A DNA stretch of 64,000 nt from Hallella multisaccharivorax DSM 17128 (lineage in GTDB: Bacteria; Bacteroidota; Bacteroidia; Bacteroidales; Bacteroidaceae). The stretch spans positions 647,297 to 711,296 of the forward strand of contig NZ_GL945017.1 in NCBI RefSeq assembly GCF_000218235.1. Direction: 5' to 3'. The notes below the pieces were generated by a model, which ran no database searches, was not told the DNA's origin, and saw only the letters and a list, made by a program, of their open reading frames with translations. The position numbers were made by a program, and so were the translations under genes. This document shows positions 1 to 10,778 of the stretch, piece by piece; position 1 is the first letter of the stretch; each line of letters begins with the position of its first letter.

Positions 1-327
1 AATACCATTGCCTTCAACAAGGCAGTGAGCGCACTGCGTAAGAAACGGAAGAAGCAGAACATATCCTTGGAAGAAGTCCCTGATTTCTATTTCCCTGAAT
101 TGAAGTCGCCTATTGACGGTATCATCTCAGAAGAGGAATGTCGAAAACTCAACAAAGCCATAGATGCCCTGCCACCCCGATGTAAGCATATCTTCTTTCT
201 TGCAAAAATAGAGGAAATGTCGTATGACGAAATATCACAACTGCTCCAGATCTCTAAGGCTACTGTCAACTATCATATATCCTTCGCCCTATCTGTTTTA
301 AGGGAAAAACTCCGGAAGGCGATGTAG
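1..327 (+). CDS. ECF-family RNA polymerase sigma factor, C-terminal part
   Basis: The reading frame is open from the first base, so the start lies upstream and only about 108 C-terminal residues are seen. They hold a sigma region 4: a helix-turn-helix around EEMSYDEISQLLQISKATV, preceded by LPPRCKHIF, the usual entry to region 4 of Bacteroidetes ECF factors. An in-frame GTG at 25 is not needed as a start. The FecR anti-sigma gene follows after 21 bases, and SusC/SusD genes come next. This is the standard sigma/anti-sigma/transducer arrangement in which substrate binding at the outer membrane releases the sigma factor to transcribe the locus. Confidence 0.9.
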   Translation, partial: NTIAFNKAVSALRKKRKKQNISLEEVPDFYFPELKSPIDGIISEEECRKLNKAIDALPPRCKHIFFLAKIEEMSYDEISQLLQISKATVNYHISFALSVLREKLRKAM

Positions 328-348
328 GAATCCTTCAAATACGAATAG

Positions 349-1272
349 ATGAACAACGATAATTTACATAACATCCGGTATGACGGATCTCAGGAAGATA
401 TGAAACTCAGATTTCTTATAGAGCATTGTCTTCCCTCTGATATCGTCACTGACGAGATAAAGCTCCGCACGCACCGTAAGCGTATCGCCCGGTATCACCG
501 TAAGGTGACGGTGTTGCTGTCTGCCGCAGCGAGTGTCGCTGTGATGATAGGAGTGATGCTGACTGCCGTTCTCACTTCTGAAAAATCTGAAAAAGATGTG
601 GCATTGGTGCAGCGTACGGAGAAGAAGACTGTCGTAGCCAGTCTGGTGAAAGTATGTGTCCCTATAGGGCAGACAAAATCTATCATCTTGCCTGATGGTA
701 CTAAGGTCATAGCCAACTCACGGACAACCTTGACTTATCCGAGTCTTTTTACCGGGAAGACACGTGAAATAGCTATCACGGGAGAGGCCTTCCTTGATGT
801 GACGCACGATGCTGCCCGTCCCTTCGTGGTACATGGGAATGGTTTCAACCTCAAAGTCCTCGGTACGAAGTTCAATGTCAACACCTATGACAGCAGCAAC
901 TCTTCGGTAGCCCTCTTGGACGGATCAGTAGAGGTAACGACACGGAGTGACGAGACGGTTCGCCTGAGTCCTGACCATCTCGTACGTATCAGAGACGGTT
1001 TCGTACGTGAACTCATACATGTTAATGCTGCCGACTATGTGTCATGGATGGATGGTGTACTTAACCTCAAGGGACAGACGATGGAGCAGATCGTATCTAC
1101 CCTGGAGGATTATTATGGTTTGAGTATTATCTGCTCACCCAATATCTCAGGCAAGCGCCTTTATGGTAAGTTACAGCTCAACGACAACTGGGAGAGAACG
1201 CTGACAAGCATCAGTTTCCTTTCTGATTCGCACTATGTTGTCAATGGCAATGTGGTGAAAATACGGAAATAA
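349..1272 (+). CDS. FecR-family anti-sigma factor
   Basis: This 307-residue inner-membrane protein has a cytoplasmic N-terminus, one transmembrane segment at about residues 53-76, a periplasmic FecR domain (about 100-205) and a C-terminal DUF4974-like domain (about 240-307) that normally contacts the signalling domain of the TonB transducer. It lies between the sigma gene and an STN-containing SusC, so it most likely holds the upstream ECF factor inactive until the transducer is occupied. The short N-terminus lacks an obvious extended sigma-binding domain, as is common in Bacteroidetes FecR proteins. The family call is firm; the partner assignment rests on gene order. Confidence 0.92.
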   Translation: MNNDNLHNIRYDGSQEDMKLRFLIEHCLPSDIVTDEIKLRTHRKRIARYHRKVTVLLSAAASVAVMIGVMLTAVLTSEKSEKDVALVQRTEKKTVVASLVKVCVPIGQTKSIILPDGTKVIANSRTTLTYPSLFTGKTREIAITGEAFLDVTHDAARPFVVHGNGFNLKVLGTKFNVNTYDSSNSSVALLDGSVEVTTRSDETVRLSPDHLVRIRDGFVRELIHVNAADYVSWMDGVLNLKGQTMEQIVSTLEDYYGLSIICSPNISGKRLYGKLQLNDNWERTLTSISFLSDSHYVVNGNVVKIRK

Positions 1273-1311
1273 AAACAACATTATATCATAATCATTTTAA
1301 ACTTAAGTAGT

Positions 1312-4300
1312 ATGATAAGACCTAACAAGAAAGTTAAGTGGGGTGCCTCCCTGCTTCTTACTGCAGGTTTGCTGTCTTTTCCCTGGCAAGTTCTCGCCTC
1401 AGGGCATGTCTCTTTGATACAGGATGGAAATGGCATGATGGTGCTTCAGGCACAGCGTATGACGGTAAAAGACGTTTTCGATTACATTGAGAAAAACAGT
1501 GGCTACACGTTCGCTTATGACAACAATGTGCGAAGCCGTCTTAACGATGAAGTCAATGTCTCTCTAAAAGGCCGTTCCGTGGAAAGCATCGTCTCTGAAC
1601 TTTGTCAGGCTGAGGGGTTGAGATATATCATCTCCGACAAGCAGGTGCTTATTAAGACAGGTCGCGGCAGAACTGTCAACAGTCCTGCTGTATCCCAGGA
1701 CAACAGACTCACGGTGAAGGGTACCATCATTGATGCGAAGGGAGAGCCTCTCACGGGAGCTACCGTCATGGTGAAAGGCAGTACGCTGGGTACCGTGACA
1801 GACATCGATGGAAACTTCTCATTGAATGTGCCTGACAAGGCCATACTTGTTGTCAGCTACGTAGGTTTCAATCCTAAGGAGGTGACGGTGGGCAGTAAGA
1901 GCAGCATCAATATCACCATGTCGGAAGATGCCAATATGCTCAATGAGCTTGTCGTCATTGGTTATGGTCAGGTGAAAAAGAACGACCTCACGGGATCCGT
2001 CACGGCTATCAAGCCTGACGAGCTGAACAAAGGTGTGCAGAACACAGCTCAGGACGCGCTCGTAGGAAAGATAGCCGGTGTAAATGTCGTCACCAACTCC
2101 GGTGCACCGGGTACAAGCGCTACCATCCGTATCCGCAGCGGTGCTTCTCTTTCTGCCTCCAATGACCCTTTGTTTGTCATTGACGGTGTTCCTGTAGACA
2201 ACTCTTCTATTGAGGGAGGCGGTAATATCATCGGTTCCATCAATCCGAATGACATCGAGACCTTTACGGTGCTGAAAGATGCATCGGCGACAGCTATCTA
2301 TGGCTCACGTGCATCAAATGGTGTCATCGTCATCACAACAAAAAAGGGTACACAAGGGGGCGTGAAGTTCAATTACAATGGCAATGTGTCGATAGGTACT
2401 GTTGCCAAGCGTCTTAACCCACTGACGGCAGACGAGTTTCGGGTTTTTGTGCCTACAGTGACGGGGGTACCCTCCAATGTGCAGATGGGCACTGCCAACA
2501 CAGACTGGCAGGATGAGATCTATCGTACTGCTATAGGTACAGAGCATAATTTCTCTGCATCGGGCAATATCAGGAAGTTTGCACCTTACAGGGCCTCTGT
2601 CGGGTATACAAATCAGCAGGGTATCATCAAGACGAATCAATACAACCGTTTCACATTCGACGGAGGCATCACTCCCTCTTTCTTTGACAAGCATCTCACA
2701 GTAACGCTCAATGCCAAGGCTTCGTATGAGAATAATCATATGGTAGACGGCAGTGTAGTCAACAACGCACTGCGCTACGATCCAACACGTCCCGTGGGGA
2801 CAGGCAGCGCTACAGCCTCGACAGATCCGGGACTGGGGTACTTTATATGGATGAACGGTAAGTCGCCGATGGCAATACAGACGGATAACCCTGTGGCACA
2901 GTTGGAGCTGCAGAAGTTTCGGAATACGGTGGGCAGATTCATCGGGAATACGCAGCTTGCCTATAAGGTGCATGGTTTTGAGGATCTACAGTTGAATGCC
3001 AACTTCGGTCTGGATTATCTCGAGAGCAACTACAAGAAAGATATTCCCAATCTGGCGGGTACGATGTACACGTCGAACATGAAAGACGGCACAGGTCTCG
3101 ACTATGACGGTAAACAGAAGAAGCGCAACACCCTTATCGACCTCTATGCCAACTACCAGCATCTCTTTGGCAAGCATGATGTCAGTGCCATGGCAGGTTA
3201 TGGCTGGCAACATTTCTGGAAGAAATATGATGACACCTCTTTGTCGCCGGAGGGCAAGGAGCTCTTCTCTCCTTATCACTATGAGACAGAATACTATCTG
3301 TTGTCACTTTACGGACGAGTCAACTATACTTACAATAACCGCTATATGCTCACAGCCACCCTGCGTGCCGATGCCTCTTCACGTTTCGCCAAAGACAACC
3401 GCTGGGGTTACTTCCCCTCTGTGGCACTGAGCTGGCGTGTCAGTGATGAGGCTTTCCTGAGAAACAGCAGGGTAATTTCCAATCTCAAGCTGCGTCTCAG
3501 CTATGGACAGACGGGTCAGCAGGATATCCTAAATGATTATCCGTACATGACGACCTTTACCATCTCCTATCCGGAGTCCAGTTACCGTTTTGGAGATACC
3601 TGGTACCGTACCTACCGCCCGAATGCCTATGATACCGATATCAAGTGGGAAACGACGGCAACATGGAATGCGGGTCTGGACTATGGATTCTTAGGCAACC
3701 GTATCTATGGATCGCTCGATGTGTACAAACGTCATACGAAAGACCTTCTCAACACCATCAATGTCATCTCAGGTACAAACTTCTCTTCTATCCTGACGAC
3801 GAACGTGGGGGAGATGGACAACAAAGGTGTGGAATTCTCTGTCAATGCCGTCCCCGTACAGACCAAGGACTTTAAATGGGATATAGGATTCAACTATACC
3901 TGGAATACATCGGAAATCACCAAGCTCAATGTCATCGACTCTCAGGGCAACTTCGTACAGACGGGTTCAATCTCGGGTACAGGTAAGTTTGTGCAGGTGT
4001 TTATGGTCGGTAAGCGTCCTTACACGTTCTATCTCGCCAAACAGGCTTATGATGACAATGGCAGGCCTATAGAAGGGAAATATATTCAGCCCGACGGTTC
4101 AATCTCTAATACAGAGATACGTTACCCCTCAAAGAGTGCGCTTCCTAAATGTTATATCGGTTTCAACACGTCATTCACTTACCGTAACTGGTATCTCGGC
4201 ATGAATGGTCACGGAGCTTTTGGCAATTATGTCTATAATTATGTGCGTGCCGACCAGTATCTGCAGTCTGTCTACAGTGACCAGGGCAACTTCTCCAATA

Positions 4301-4581
4301 TCCTGCCTTCTACCCGAGACTTAGGTTTCGACACTCAGCAGCTTTATTCTGATCTGTTCCTGGAGAAGGGCGATTTTCTCCGGCTGGATAATATTACGTT
4401 GGCTTACACTTTCCCTAAGGTGTGGAATACAAAGAGTAACCTCCGACTGGCTTTCACCGTGCAGAACGTGTTTACCATTACCGGATACAAAGGTATCGAT
4501 CCGGAACTGCCGAATGGCATCGACCGTGATGTCTATCCTCGTCCGCGCACATTCTCTATCAGTGCAAACCTGAATTTCTAA
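1312..4581 (+). CDS. SusC/RagA-type TonB-dependent transporter with STN signalling domain
   Basis: The 1089-residue outer-membrane protein begins with a signal peptide (about 1-29, ending VLASG). An STN domain (about 40-100) follows, then a carboxypeptidase-regulatory-like beta-sandwich (about 133-212), a TonB plug with a canonical LNELVVIGYG entry, and a long C-terminal beta-barrel ending in FSISANLNF. The STN domain marks it as a transducer that talks to a FecR protein, matching the two genes upstream. SusD follows after 17 bases and a secreted phosphatase after that, so the cargo is probably a phosphorylated organic ligand such as an inositol phosphate. That substrate is inferred from context only. 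Confidence 0.95.
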   Translation: MIRPNKKVKWGASLLLTAGLLSFPWQVLASGHVSLIQDGNGMMVLQAQRMTVKDVFDYIEKNSGYTFAYDNNVRSRLNDEVNVSLKGRSVESIVSELCQAEGLRYIISDKQVLIKTGRGRTVNSPAVSQDNRLTVKGTIIDAKGEPLTGATVMVKGSTLGTVTDIDGNFSLNVPDKAILVVSYVGFNPKEVTVGSKSSINITMSEDANMLNELVVIGYGQVKKNDLTGSVTAIKPDELNKGVQNTAQDALVGKIAGVNVVTNSGAPGTSATIRIRSGASLSASNDPLFVIDGVPVDNSSIEGGGNIIGSINPNDIETFTVLKDASATAIYGSRASNGVIVITTKKGTQGGVKFNYNGNVSIGTVAKRLNPLTADEFRVFVPTVTGVPSNVQMGTANTDWQDEIYRTAIGTEHNFSASGNIRKFAPYRASVGYTNQQGIIKTNQYNRFTFDGGITPSFFDKHLTVTLNAKASYENNHMVDGSVVNNALRYDPTRPVGTGSATASTDPGLGYFIWMNGKSPMAIQTDNPVAQLELQKFRNTVGRFIGNTQLAYKVHGFEDLQLNANFGLDYLESNYKKDIPNLAGTMYTSNMKDGTGLDYDGKQKKRNTLIDLYANYQHLFGKHDVSAMAGYGWQHFWKKYDDTSLSPEGKELFSPYHYETEYYLLSLYGRVNYTYNNRYMLTATLRADASSRFAKDNRWGYFPSVALSWRVSDEAFLRNSRVISNLKLRLSYGQTGQQDILNDYPYMTTFTISYPESSYRFGDTWYRTYRPNAYDTDIKWETTATWNAGLDYGFLGNRIYGSLDVYKRHTKDLLNTINVISGTNFSSILTTNVGEMDNKGVEFSVNAVPVQTKDFKWDIGFNYTWNTSEITKLNVIDSQGNFVQTGSISGTGKFVQVFMVGKRPYTFYLAKQAYDDNGRPIEGKYIQPDGSISNTEIRYPSKSALPKCYIGFNTSFTYRNWYLGMNGHGAFGNYVYNYVRADQYLQSVYSDQGNFSNILPSTRDLGFDTQQLYSDLFLEKGDFLRLDNITLAYTFPKVWNTKSNLRLAFTVQNVFTITGYKGIDPELPNGIDRDVYPRPRTFSISANLNF

Positions 4582-4598
4582 GTTTAAACGTCGTAATC

Positions 4599-6281
4599 AT
4601 GAAAAACATCTTTCGTTTCATCATAGCTTTATTTTTTTGCTGTGGGCTGACAGCCTGCTTCAATGATCTCGACACCATGCCCCTTGACGACAATCAGCCT
4701 GTCAGTGAGAAGGTTTATTCATCTGTTGATGGGTATAAAGGCATGCTTGCCAAGTGTTATGGGTCACTTATCCTTACCGGTCAGCGTGGTGGTGATGGCG
4801 GTGACGGTGATCTTGAGGGTGCCAATGAGGGCTATTCTGGATATGTGCGCCTTCTCTTCTACCTTGAAGAACTCCCGACCGATAATTTTCTTATGCCGTC
4901 CCAGTCAAACGGTCTTCGTAAATGTCTGAACCTCCAGTGGGATGCTTCTAATGCCTCGGTCATCAGATGGACGTACCAGCGTCTGAACATGACCATAGCC
5001 TACTGTAACGAATTCTTGCGGGAGTGTACGGAGGAGAAGCTGCGGAGCCGCGGACTTTACGACCAGCTGGGTACCGACTATGTACATATGAGAGCTGAGG
5101 CTCGTTTTCTCAGAGCTTATTGCTATGCCACCCTTTGTGACTTCTATGGGGGTGTGCCTATCATCGATGAGAATACCGGTGTCAAGGCGGTCCCCGACCA
5201 GGCTACCCGTAAGCAGGTCTTTGAATATGCGGAGAGTGAACTCAAGGCGATAGAGAATGACCTCTGTGGACCACATAAGAATGAGTATGGACGTGTGGAC
5301 AGAGTCGCCGACTGGTTCCTTCTGGCTCGTATGTATCTCAATGCCGAGACATGGATTGGTGAGAACCGTTATGACGATGCGCTGACCTATGCCAAGAAGG
5401 TGATTAATGAAGGTGGGTATAATCTGGCGCAAGACTATCGTCAGATCTTCCTTGCAGACAATGATCAGTGTTCCGAGATCATCTGGCCTCTGTGTCAGGA
5501 TGGTAAGAAGGCTCAGAGCTCTGCCGGTACCAACTTCTATGTCAAGGCTTTTGTCAATGGTCCGATGAATGAACTTTACCAGACAGGTGTTGGATCCCGC
5601 GGATGGGGAAATGTCAGGGCAAAGACAACGCTTGTTAATGCCTTTGATCCCAAAGACGTGGTGTTTGACAAGAATGACACGTGGGGCAATAACAAGATGG
5701 ATAAGCGTGCCCAGTTTATGACGGCACTGCCCAACCAGAAGAAAGAGACATGGGGTGAGAAAGAAGAGATGACAAGCCTCTTCACCTGCGGATATGGATA
5801 TATCAAATGGCGTAATGTGACTAAGGATGACAAGATTCCTGCCCAGGGTGAAGCTTACTCGTCTATTAATTTTCCGATGTTCCGCACAGGCGAGGCCTAT
5901 CTCATAGCGGCAGAAGCCATACTCCGTGGTGCCAATGGCAGCAGGGCAGAGGCGCTGAACTATGTCAACGAGATTCGTGAGAGGGCTTATATGAGCGGCA
6001 AGTATGCCAGGGCAGGCATACGTTCTGATGTGCCGGGTGACATCACCGACAGCCAGCTTACGCTCGACTTTATTCTTGCTGAGCGGCAGCGGGAACTCGC
6101 CTCAGAGCTTCAGCGTCGTACAGACCTTATCAGATTCGGCAAATTCACCAAGGGTGATAACTGGGACTGGAAGAATGGCGTGAGACTTGGGAGTGATGTC
6201 GATGATAAGTATAATCTCTTCCCTATTCCTGAGTCTGAGCTGACAAACAATCCTAAGCTCAAACAGAATAACGGATATTGA
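4599..6281 (+). CDS. SusD/RagB-type surface lipoprotein
   Basis: This 560-residue lipoprotein has a type II signal peptide with lipobox LTAC (Cys20). It shows the TPR-like helical fold signatures of SusD proteins: MRAEARFLRAYCYATLCDFY in the N-terminal half, and ERQRELASELQRRTDLIRFG followed by FPIPESEL near the C-terminus. It should cap the SusC barrel encoded directly upstream and deliver substrate into it. It is co-transcribed with SusC (17-base gap) and with the phosphatase gene (9-base gap). The ligand cannot be read from the sequence. Confidence 0.95.
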   Translation: MKNIFRFIIALFFCCGLTACFNDLDTMPLDDNQPVSEKVYSSVDGYKGMLAKCYGSLILTGQRGGDGGDGDLEGANEGYSGYVRLLFYLEELPTDNFLMPSQSNGLRKCLNLQWDASNASVIRWTYQRLNMTIAYCNEFLRECTEEKLRSRGLYDQLGTDYVHMRAEARFLRAYCYATLCDFYGGVPIIDENTGVKAVPDQATRKQVFEYAESELKAIENDLCGPHKNEYGRVDRVADWFLLARMYLNAETWIGENRYDDALTYAKKVINEGGYNLAQDYRQIFLADNDQCSEIIWPLCQDGKKAQSSAGTNFYVKAFVNGPMNELYQTGVGSRGWGNVRAKTTLVNAFDPKDVVFDKNDTWGNNKMDKRAQFMTALPNQKKETWGEKEEMTSLFTCGYGYIKWRNVTKDDKIPAQGEAYSSINFPMFRTGEAYLIAAEAILRGANGSRAEALNYVNEIRERAYMSGKYARAGIRSDVPGDITDSQLTLDFILAERQRELASELQRRTDLIRFGKFTKGDNWDWKNGVRLGSDVDDKYNLFPIPESELTNNPKLKQNNGY

Positions 6282-6290
6282 TACTGTTAT

Positions 6291-7553
6291 ATGAGAAACT
6301 TACTGGTATTAGCTTTTTCCTTGCTATTGTCAGCTACCTTATCAGCACAGACCTCTTTTGATGAGGTCTGTGCCGATTTGAATAAAGCTGGCGGTGTTTA
6401 TTTAGCTTATCCGGAGCCGACGGTCAGACTGACGCCTCCTCCCAAAGGCTACCATCCTTTCTATATCAGTCATTATGGGCGCCATGGCTCCCGTTATCTC
6501 ATCGGTGACCGAGACTACAGATGGGTCATGGATGCTCTTCATGATGCCGATTCGTGTGGCGTATTGACACCCCTTGGGTATGATGTGCTGTCGCGGCTGC
6601 AGCAGCTGTGGCCAGATGTGGAGGGACGTGGGGGAGACCTAACGCCTGTTGGTGTAAGGCAGCATCAGGGCATAGCCAAGCGGATGTATGCTAACTTCCC
6701 GGAGGTGTTCAAGGGGAGACGGAAGGTGTCGGCCCGTTCAACGGTTGTCCCGCGATGTGCCATGAGCATGGTAGCTTGTGGGGATGAACTGAAAAGTCTG
6801 GCACCTCAGTTGGACATCAGCTATGAGATGAGTCAGAAATACATGGATTACCTGAACTACCACACGGCTCTGTCGAATGTCTTTACTGACAGCAATAATG
6901 GACCATGGGTGGGCGAGTACCGGCAATTCGAAGCAGCACATGTCAAGCCGCAGCGTCTTATGCAGTCGCTTTTCACCGATGATGGCTATGTCAGACAACA
7001 TATTGACGGAACTAACTTCATGTGGGGATTGTACTGGATTGCCGTTGACATGCAGGACATAGATACTCACCTCTCTTTCTACGACCTCTTCACGCCAAGC
7101 GAGCTCTTCGACCTGTGGCAATGTGTCAACTATCGGTTCTATGTAGGCAATGCCAACCATAAAGATGGCAATGGTATCGTAGTGGCGAATGCCCGTCACC
7201 TGTTGTGCGACATCATCGAGCAAGCCGACAAGGCTATCAAGGATGGAGAGATGGCTGTTACGCTCCGTTTTGGTCATGACGGTAACATCATTCCCCTTCT
7301 GGCTATCCTTCACATTGAGAACTTTGATGTGGCTGTGAGCAAGCCGGAAAATCTCTATAAGTACTGGTCTGATTTCAAGGCTGCACCTATGGCTGCAAAT
7401 GTACAGATTGTCTTCTACAGGAATAGCCGGGGCAATATCCTCGTGAAGTTCCTACACAATGAGCGTGAGGTGCATATCCCTGTCAAGACCGACAGCTTCC
7501 CCTATTATTCATGGCAGGATGTCCGACAGTTTTATACCAATGAACTGAAATGA
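6291..7553 (+). CDS. Secreted histidine acid phosphatase (phytase/MINPP-like)
   Basis: The 420-residue protein has a signal peptide (about 1-19, ending LSAQ). The branch-2 histidine phosphatase catalytic motif RHGSR is at residues 64-68, with His65 as nucleophile. The proton-donor motif is HD at residues 329-330 (FGHDGN), where MINPP-type phytases carry HAE and AppA-type enzymes carry HD. It probably acts in the periplasm or at the cell surface, removing phosphate from phosphorylated sugars or inositol phosphates imported by the adjacent SusC/SusD pair. The class is firm; phytate as substrate is an inference from family and locus. Confidence 0.88.
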   Translation: MRNLLVLAFSLLLSATLSAQTSFDEVCADLNKAGGVYLAYPEPTVRLTPPPKGYHPFYISHYGRHGSRYLIGDRDYRWVMDALHDADSCGVLTPLGYDVLSRLQQLWPDVEGRGGDLTPVGVRQHQGIAKRMYANFPEVFKGRRKVSARSTVVPRCAMSMVACGDELKSLAPQLDISYEMSQKYMDYLNYHTALSNVFTDSNNGPWVGEYRQFEAAHVKPQRLMQSLFTDDGYVRQHIDGTNFMWGLYWIAVDMQDIDTHLSFYDLFTPSELFDLWQCVNYRFYVGNANHKDGNGIVVANARHLLCDIIEQADKAIKDGEMAVTLRFGHDGNIIPLLAILHIENFDVAVSKPENLYKYWSDFKAAPMAANVQIVFYRNSRGNILVKFLHNEREVHIPVKTDSFPYYSWQDVRQFYTNELK

Positions 7554-8090
7554 ACTCTTACGGCGGATGTCAGACAGTTACCATAGGTCTAAAGGCGGGC
7601 TGTATGTGCCTGCCTCCTAAGCCGTTTGTTTCATCTTTTCTATGAAATGATGTTAGTGACTTGTTCGAGATGAGATAGAACTCAATGAGCATTTTATGGT
7701 GATGATTGCACACCATCATGGGTATAATTGTGTATGTCCTTCGTCATAAAACAATATCATAACCATGATTTATAGGGTGTCAAGTTTGTGCATAACTTCA
7801 TAACCGTTTTAAGGGGCTTATTTATGGTGTGTTACGCATTATGATATAGTATCGATAAGTAAATATATATTAACCTTATATTGTTGCTTATCTCACTGAG
7901 ATTCAGTACCTTTTTACGTTTGCGTCATTCAAAGTCACCCACTTTTTTAAGCTAAATAACTGATAATCAATGTGCGCTACATGATGGCAGAAAAAAGTGA
8001 TGAAGTCAGGAGTCCACACCCATTGACTTCCAAAAGAAAGTGGTATTGGCCATCGTTCTCCCTATCACCGACAAGGCTACGGACACACAT
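7554..8090. other. 537-base intergenic gap, no gene found
   Basis: This is a convergent gap between the phosphatase gene (+) and mutS (-). It is AT-rich with no coding-like frame. One imperfect hairpin at 7593-7615 (8-bp stem with one G-T pair, 7-base loop) lies 40 bases after the phosphatase stop. It could end that transcript, although no clear T-run follows it. Nothing else was recognised. Confidence 0.5.
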
Positions 8091-10766
8091 TTAATAGCTT
8101 TTGCCGGTAACTATTTTCTTAATTTCATTGAGTTTATTGAGCGCGTCCACAGGTGTGAGGTTGTTGATATCGAGCCCAAGAATCTCGTCACGCACTTGCT
8201 TGAGCACGGGATCATCGAGTTGGAAGATATTGAGCTGTATACCGTCATGGTCCTTCCCAATGTTTTCCACTTTTGGTTTTCCGGCATTTCCTACTTCCGC
8301 ATTATCAGCCTCTAACTCTTTCAACACCTCATTAGCACGTCTGACGATGGAGCGTGGCATGCCGGCTATCTCAGCCACATGAATACCAAACGAGTGTTCG
8401 GAGCCGCCAGGAGTGAGCTTACGCAGGAAGATGACTTTGCCGCCGATTTCCTTCACGGCCACATTATAGTTCTTGATACGCTGGAAATGCTTTTCCATCT
8501 CGTTGAGCTCATGATAATGAGTAGCAAAGAGTGTGCGGGCCTGTGAGCCACGGTGCTCATGCAGATACTCCACAATGGCCCAGGCAATGGAGATACCGTC
8601 GTAGGTGGATGTGCCACGACCCAACTCATCAAACAGTACAAGAGAGTGGGACGACACATTGTTGAGAATGTCAGCAGCTTCTGTCATCTCCACCATAAAC
8701 GTCGATTCGCCAAGCGAGAGATTGTCGCTTGCGCCGACCCTCGTAAAGATTTTGTCGACCAATCCCACTCTTGCACTCTCTGCCGGTACAAAGCAACCCA
8801 TCTGCGCCAACAGCACGATGAGCGCTGTCTGACGGAGCAATGCCGACTTACCAGCCATATTTGGCCCCGTGATCATCATCACTTGCTGCTTCTCAGTGTC
8901 AAGGTAAACATCGTTGGGCACATAGCGCTCACCGAGCGGCATCTGCGTTTCTATCACTGCATGTCGGCCCTGGCGAATGTCGAGCACGGTGGTGTCATCG
9001 ACCACTGGGCGCACATAGGCGTTATCCTCAGACACTTTGGCAAACGACAGCACGCAGTCGATGTGTGCCAGAATATTGGCATTGATCTGTATCTGAGGGA
9101 TAAACTCCTGCATGTCAACGATGAGTTCAGAGAAGAGTTGCGCCTCTAACTCCAAGATTTTCTCGTCTGCACCAAGTATCTTTTCCTCATATTGCTTTAG
9201 CTCAGGGGTGATATATCGTTCGGCCTGGGCCAGTGTTTGCTTTCTTATCCAGTCGGCGGGCACATGGTCCTTGAAGGTATTGCGTACCTCCAAATAGTAG
9301 CCAAAGACGTTGTTGTAGCCTACTTTGAGCGAGGTAATACCCGTTTTCTCCGCCTCACGTTGCTGAATCTCCAGGAGATAGTCTTTTCCTCCGCGCGAAA
9401 TATGGCGCAGTTGGTCAAGTTCCGTGCTGAATCCCTCGGCGATGACGTCTCCTTTGGAGACAAGCTGCGGTGGATCAGGCTGAATTTCCTTTTCTATGCG
9501 GTCCCGAAGACTCTCACAAAGGTTCATCTGCTCGCCGAGTCGCTTCAGACTGCCATTGTTGGCATACAGACAAGCCGACTTGATGGGCTGGATGGCCTGC
9601 AGAGCAGTCTTCAGTTGTACGACCTCACGCGGCGTCACCCTGCCCACGGCAACCTTTGAAATGATACGCTCCAGGTCTCCCACGCGGTGCAGCTGCTCAT
9701 CGATGACCTGCCTGAAGTCAGGCGCCTTGAAGAAGTACTCCACCACGTCGAGGCGGTCGTTGATGTGCCGCACGTCTTTCAGGGGAAACACCATCCATCG
9801 CCTGAGCAACCGCCCGCCCATCGGCGTGATAGTCCGGTCAATCACGTCGAGGAGCGACTTGCCGTCTTCCTGCATGGGCTGGAGCAGTTCCAGCGAACGG
9901 ATAGTGAACTTGTCCATCCGCACGTATTTCTCTTCTTCCAGCCGTTTTAACGACGTGATATGGTTGATATTGGTGTGCTGCGTGAGCTCTAAGTATTGCA
10001 TAATGGCACCCGAAGCCACGATACCATCCTTCAAATGCTCCACACCGAAGCCCTTGAGCGACTTGGTGCCGAAGTGTTTCAACAGCTTTTGTCGCGCAGT
10101 CTGCTCGGTGAACACCCAGTCGTCAAGTTCAAAGACCGTGAGTTTAGTACCGAAATACTGCTCAAAATCCTTGCGCCGCGTCTTGTCATAGAGCACTTCC
10201 TTAGGCGAGAAGTTGCCGATGAGTTTCTCCACATAGTCATAGGAGCCTTGCCCAGTGAGGAATTCGCCGGTGGAAATATCAAGGAAAGAGATGCCGCAGG
10301 AAGCCTTGCCGAAGTGAACGGCAGCAAGGAAGTTGTTTTCCTTGTAGTTGAGCACATTGTCGCTCATGGCTACTCCAGGCGTAACGAGCTCTGTAATGCC
10401 GCGCTTCACCATCTTATCCATCTCGGTCAGACCCTTCCTTCCCTTAATCATGGCGCGTTTTTTCTTGGGGTCCTCCAGCTGGTCACAGATGGCTACCCGC
10501 TTTCCTGCCCGTATGAGCTTGGGCAGGTAGGTGTCGAGAGCATGGTGGGGAAAACCAGCCATCTCAGCGCCGGCAGAGGCGCCGTTATTGCGTCGGGTGA
10601 GCGTCAGACCGAGTATTCTTGAGGCTTCTACGGCATCGTCACAGTAAGTCTCGTAGAAGTCGCCGCACCGAAAAAGCAGCAAGGCATCGGGATGCTTGGC
10701 CTTCATAGAGAAGAACTGGCGCATCATTGGGGTGAGGGTATTATTTGAGCTTTGAGATTGATGCAT
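8091..10766 (-). CDS. mutS: DNA mismatch repair ATPase MutS
   Basis: This 891-residue full-length MutS1 recognises mispairs and recruits MutL. The N-terminal mismatch-binding domain carries the Phe-x-Glu wedge (GDFYETY). The C-terminal ATPase has Walker A GPNMAGKS, the Walker B region [14 protein letters not shown], the signature STFMVEM, and the dimerisation helix-turn-helix. The assigned start gives a short Gln/Ser-rich leader before the conserved TPMMRQFF; a start at one of the two Met residues there is possible. It lies 12 bases downstream of the VapE-type gene on the same strand and is probably co-transcribed with it. Confidence 0.97.
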   Translation of the reverse strand: MHQSQSSNNTLTPMMRQFFSMKAKHPDALLLFRCGDFYETYCDDAVEASRILGLTLTRRNNGASAGAEMAGFPHHALDTYLPKLIRAGKRVAICDQLEDPKKKRAMIKGRKGLTEMDKMVKRGITELVTPGVAMSDNVLNYKENNFLAAVHFGKASCGISFLDISTGEFLTGQGSYDYVEKLIGNFSPKEVLYDKTRRKDFEQYFGTKLTVFELDDWVFTEQTARQKLLKHFGTKSLKGFGVEHLKDGIVASGAIMQYLELTQHTNINHITSLKRLEEEKYVRMDKFTIRSLELLQPMQEDGKSLLDVIDRTITPMGGRLLRRWMVFPLKDVRHINDRLDVVEYFFKAPDFRQVIDEQLHRVGDLERIISKVAVGRVTPREVVQLKTALQAIQPIKSACLYANNGSLKRLGEQMNLCESLRDRIEKEIQPDPPQLVSKGDVIAEGFSTELDQLRHISRGGKDYLLEIQQREAEKTGITSLKVGYNNVFGYYLEVRNTFKDHVPADWIRKQTLAQAERYITPELKQYEEKILGADEKILELEAQLFSELIVDMQEFIPQIQINANILAHIDCVLSFAKVSEDNAYVRPVVDDTTVLDIRQGRHAVIETQMPLGERYVPNDVYLDTEKQQVMMITGPNMAGKSALLRQTALIVLLAQMGCFVPAESARVGLVDKIFTRVGASDNLSLGESTFMVEMTEAADILNNVSSHSLVLFDELGRGTSTYDGISIAWAIVEYLHEHRGSQARTLFATHYHELNEMEKHFQRIKNYNVAVKEIGGKVIFLRKLTPGGSEHSFGIHVAEIAGMPRSIVRRANEVLKELEADNAEVGNAGKPKVENIGKDHDGIQLNIFQLDDPVLKQVRDEILGLDINNLTPVDALNKLNEIKKIVTGKSY

Positions 10767-10778
10767 TGCGAGTTATAA

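Noticed and set aside
2314-2973. 219-codon minus-strand frame inside the first susC-like gene
   Set aside because: It is a shadow of a clearly coding plus-strand frame and has no recognisable domain, promoter or ribosome site.
7554-8090. tRNA, small RNA or IS remnant in the gap before mutS
   Set aside because: No cloverleaf, CCA end, inverted repeat pair or transposase-like frame was found; only a weak hairpin is present.
8553-10622. Several plus-strand frames of 140-230 codons across mutS
   Set aside because: They lie opposite a full-length MutS and translate to low-complexity, Arg/Ser- or His-rich sequence without domains.
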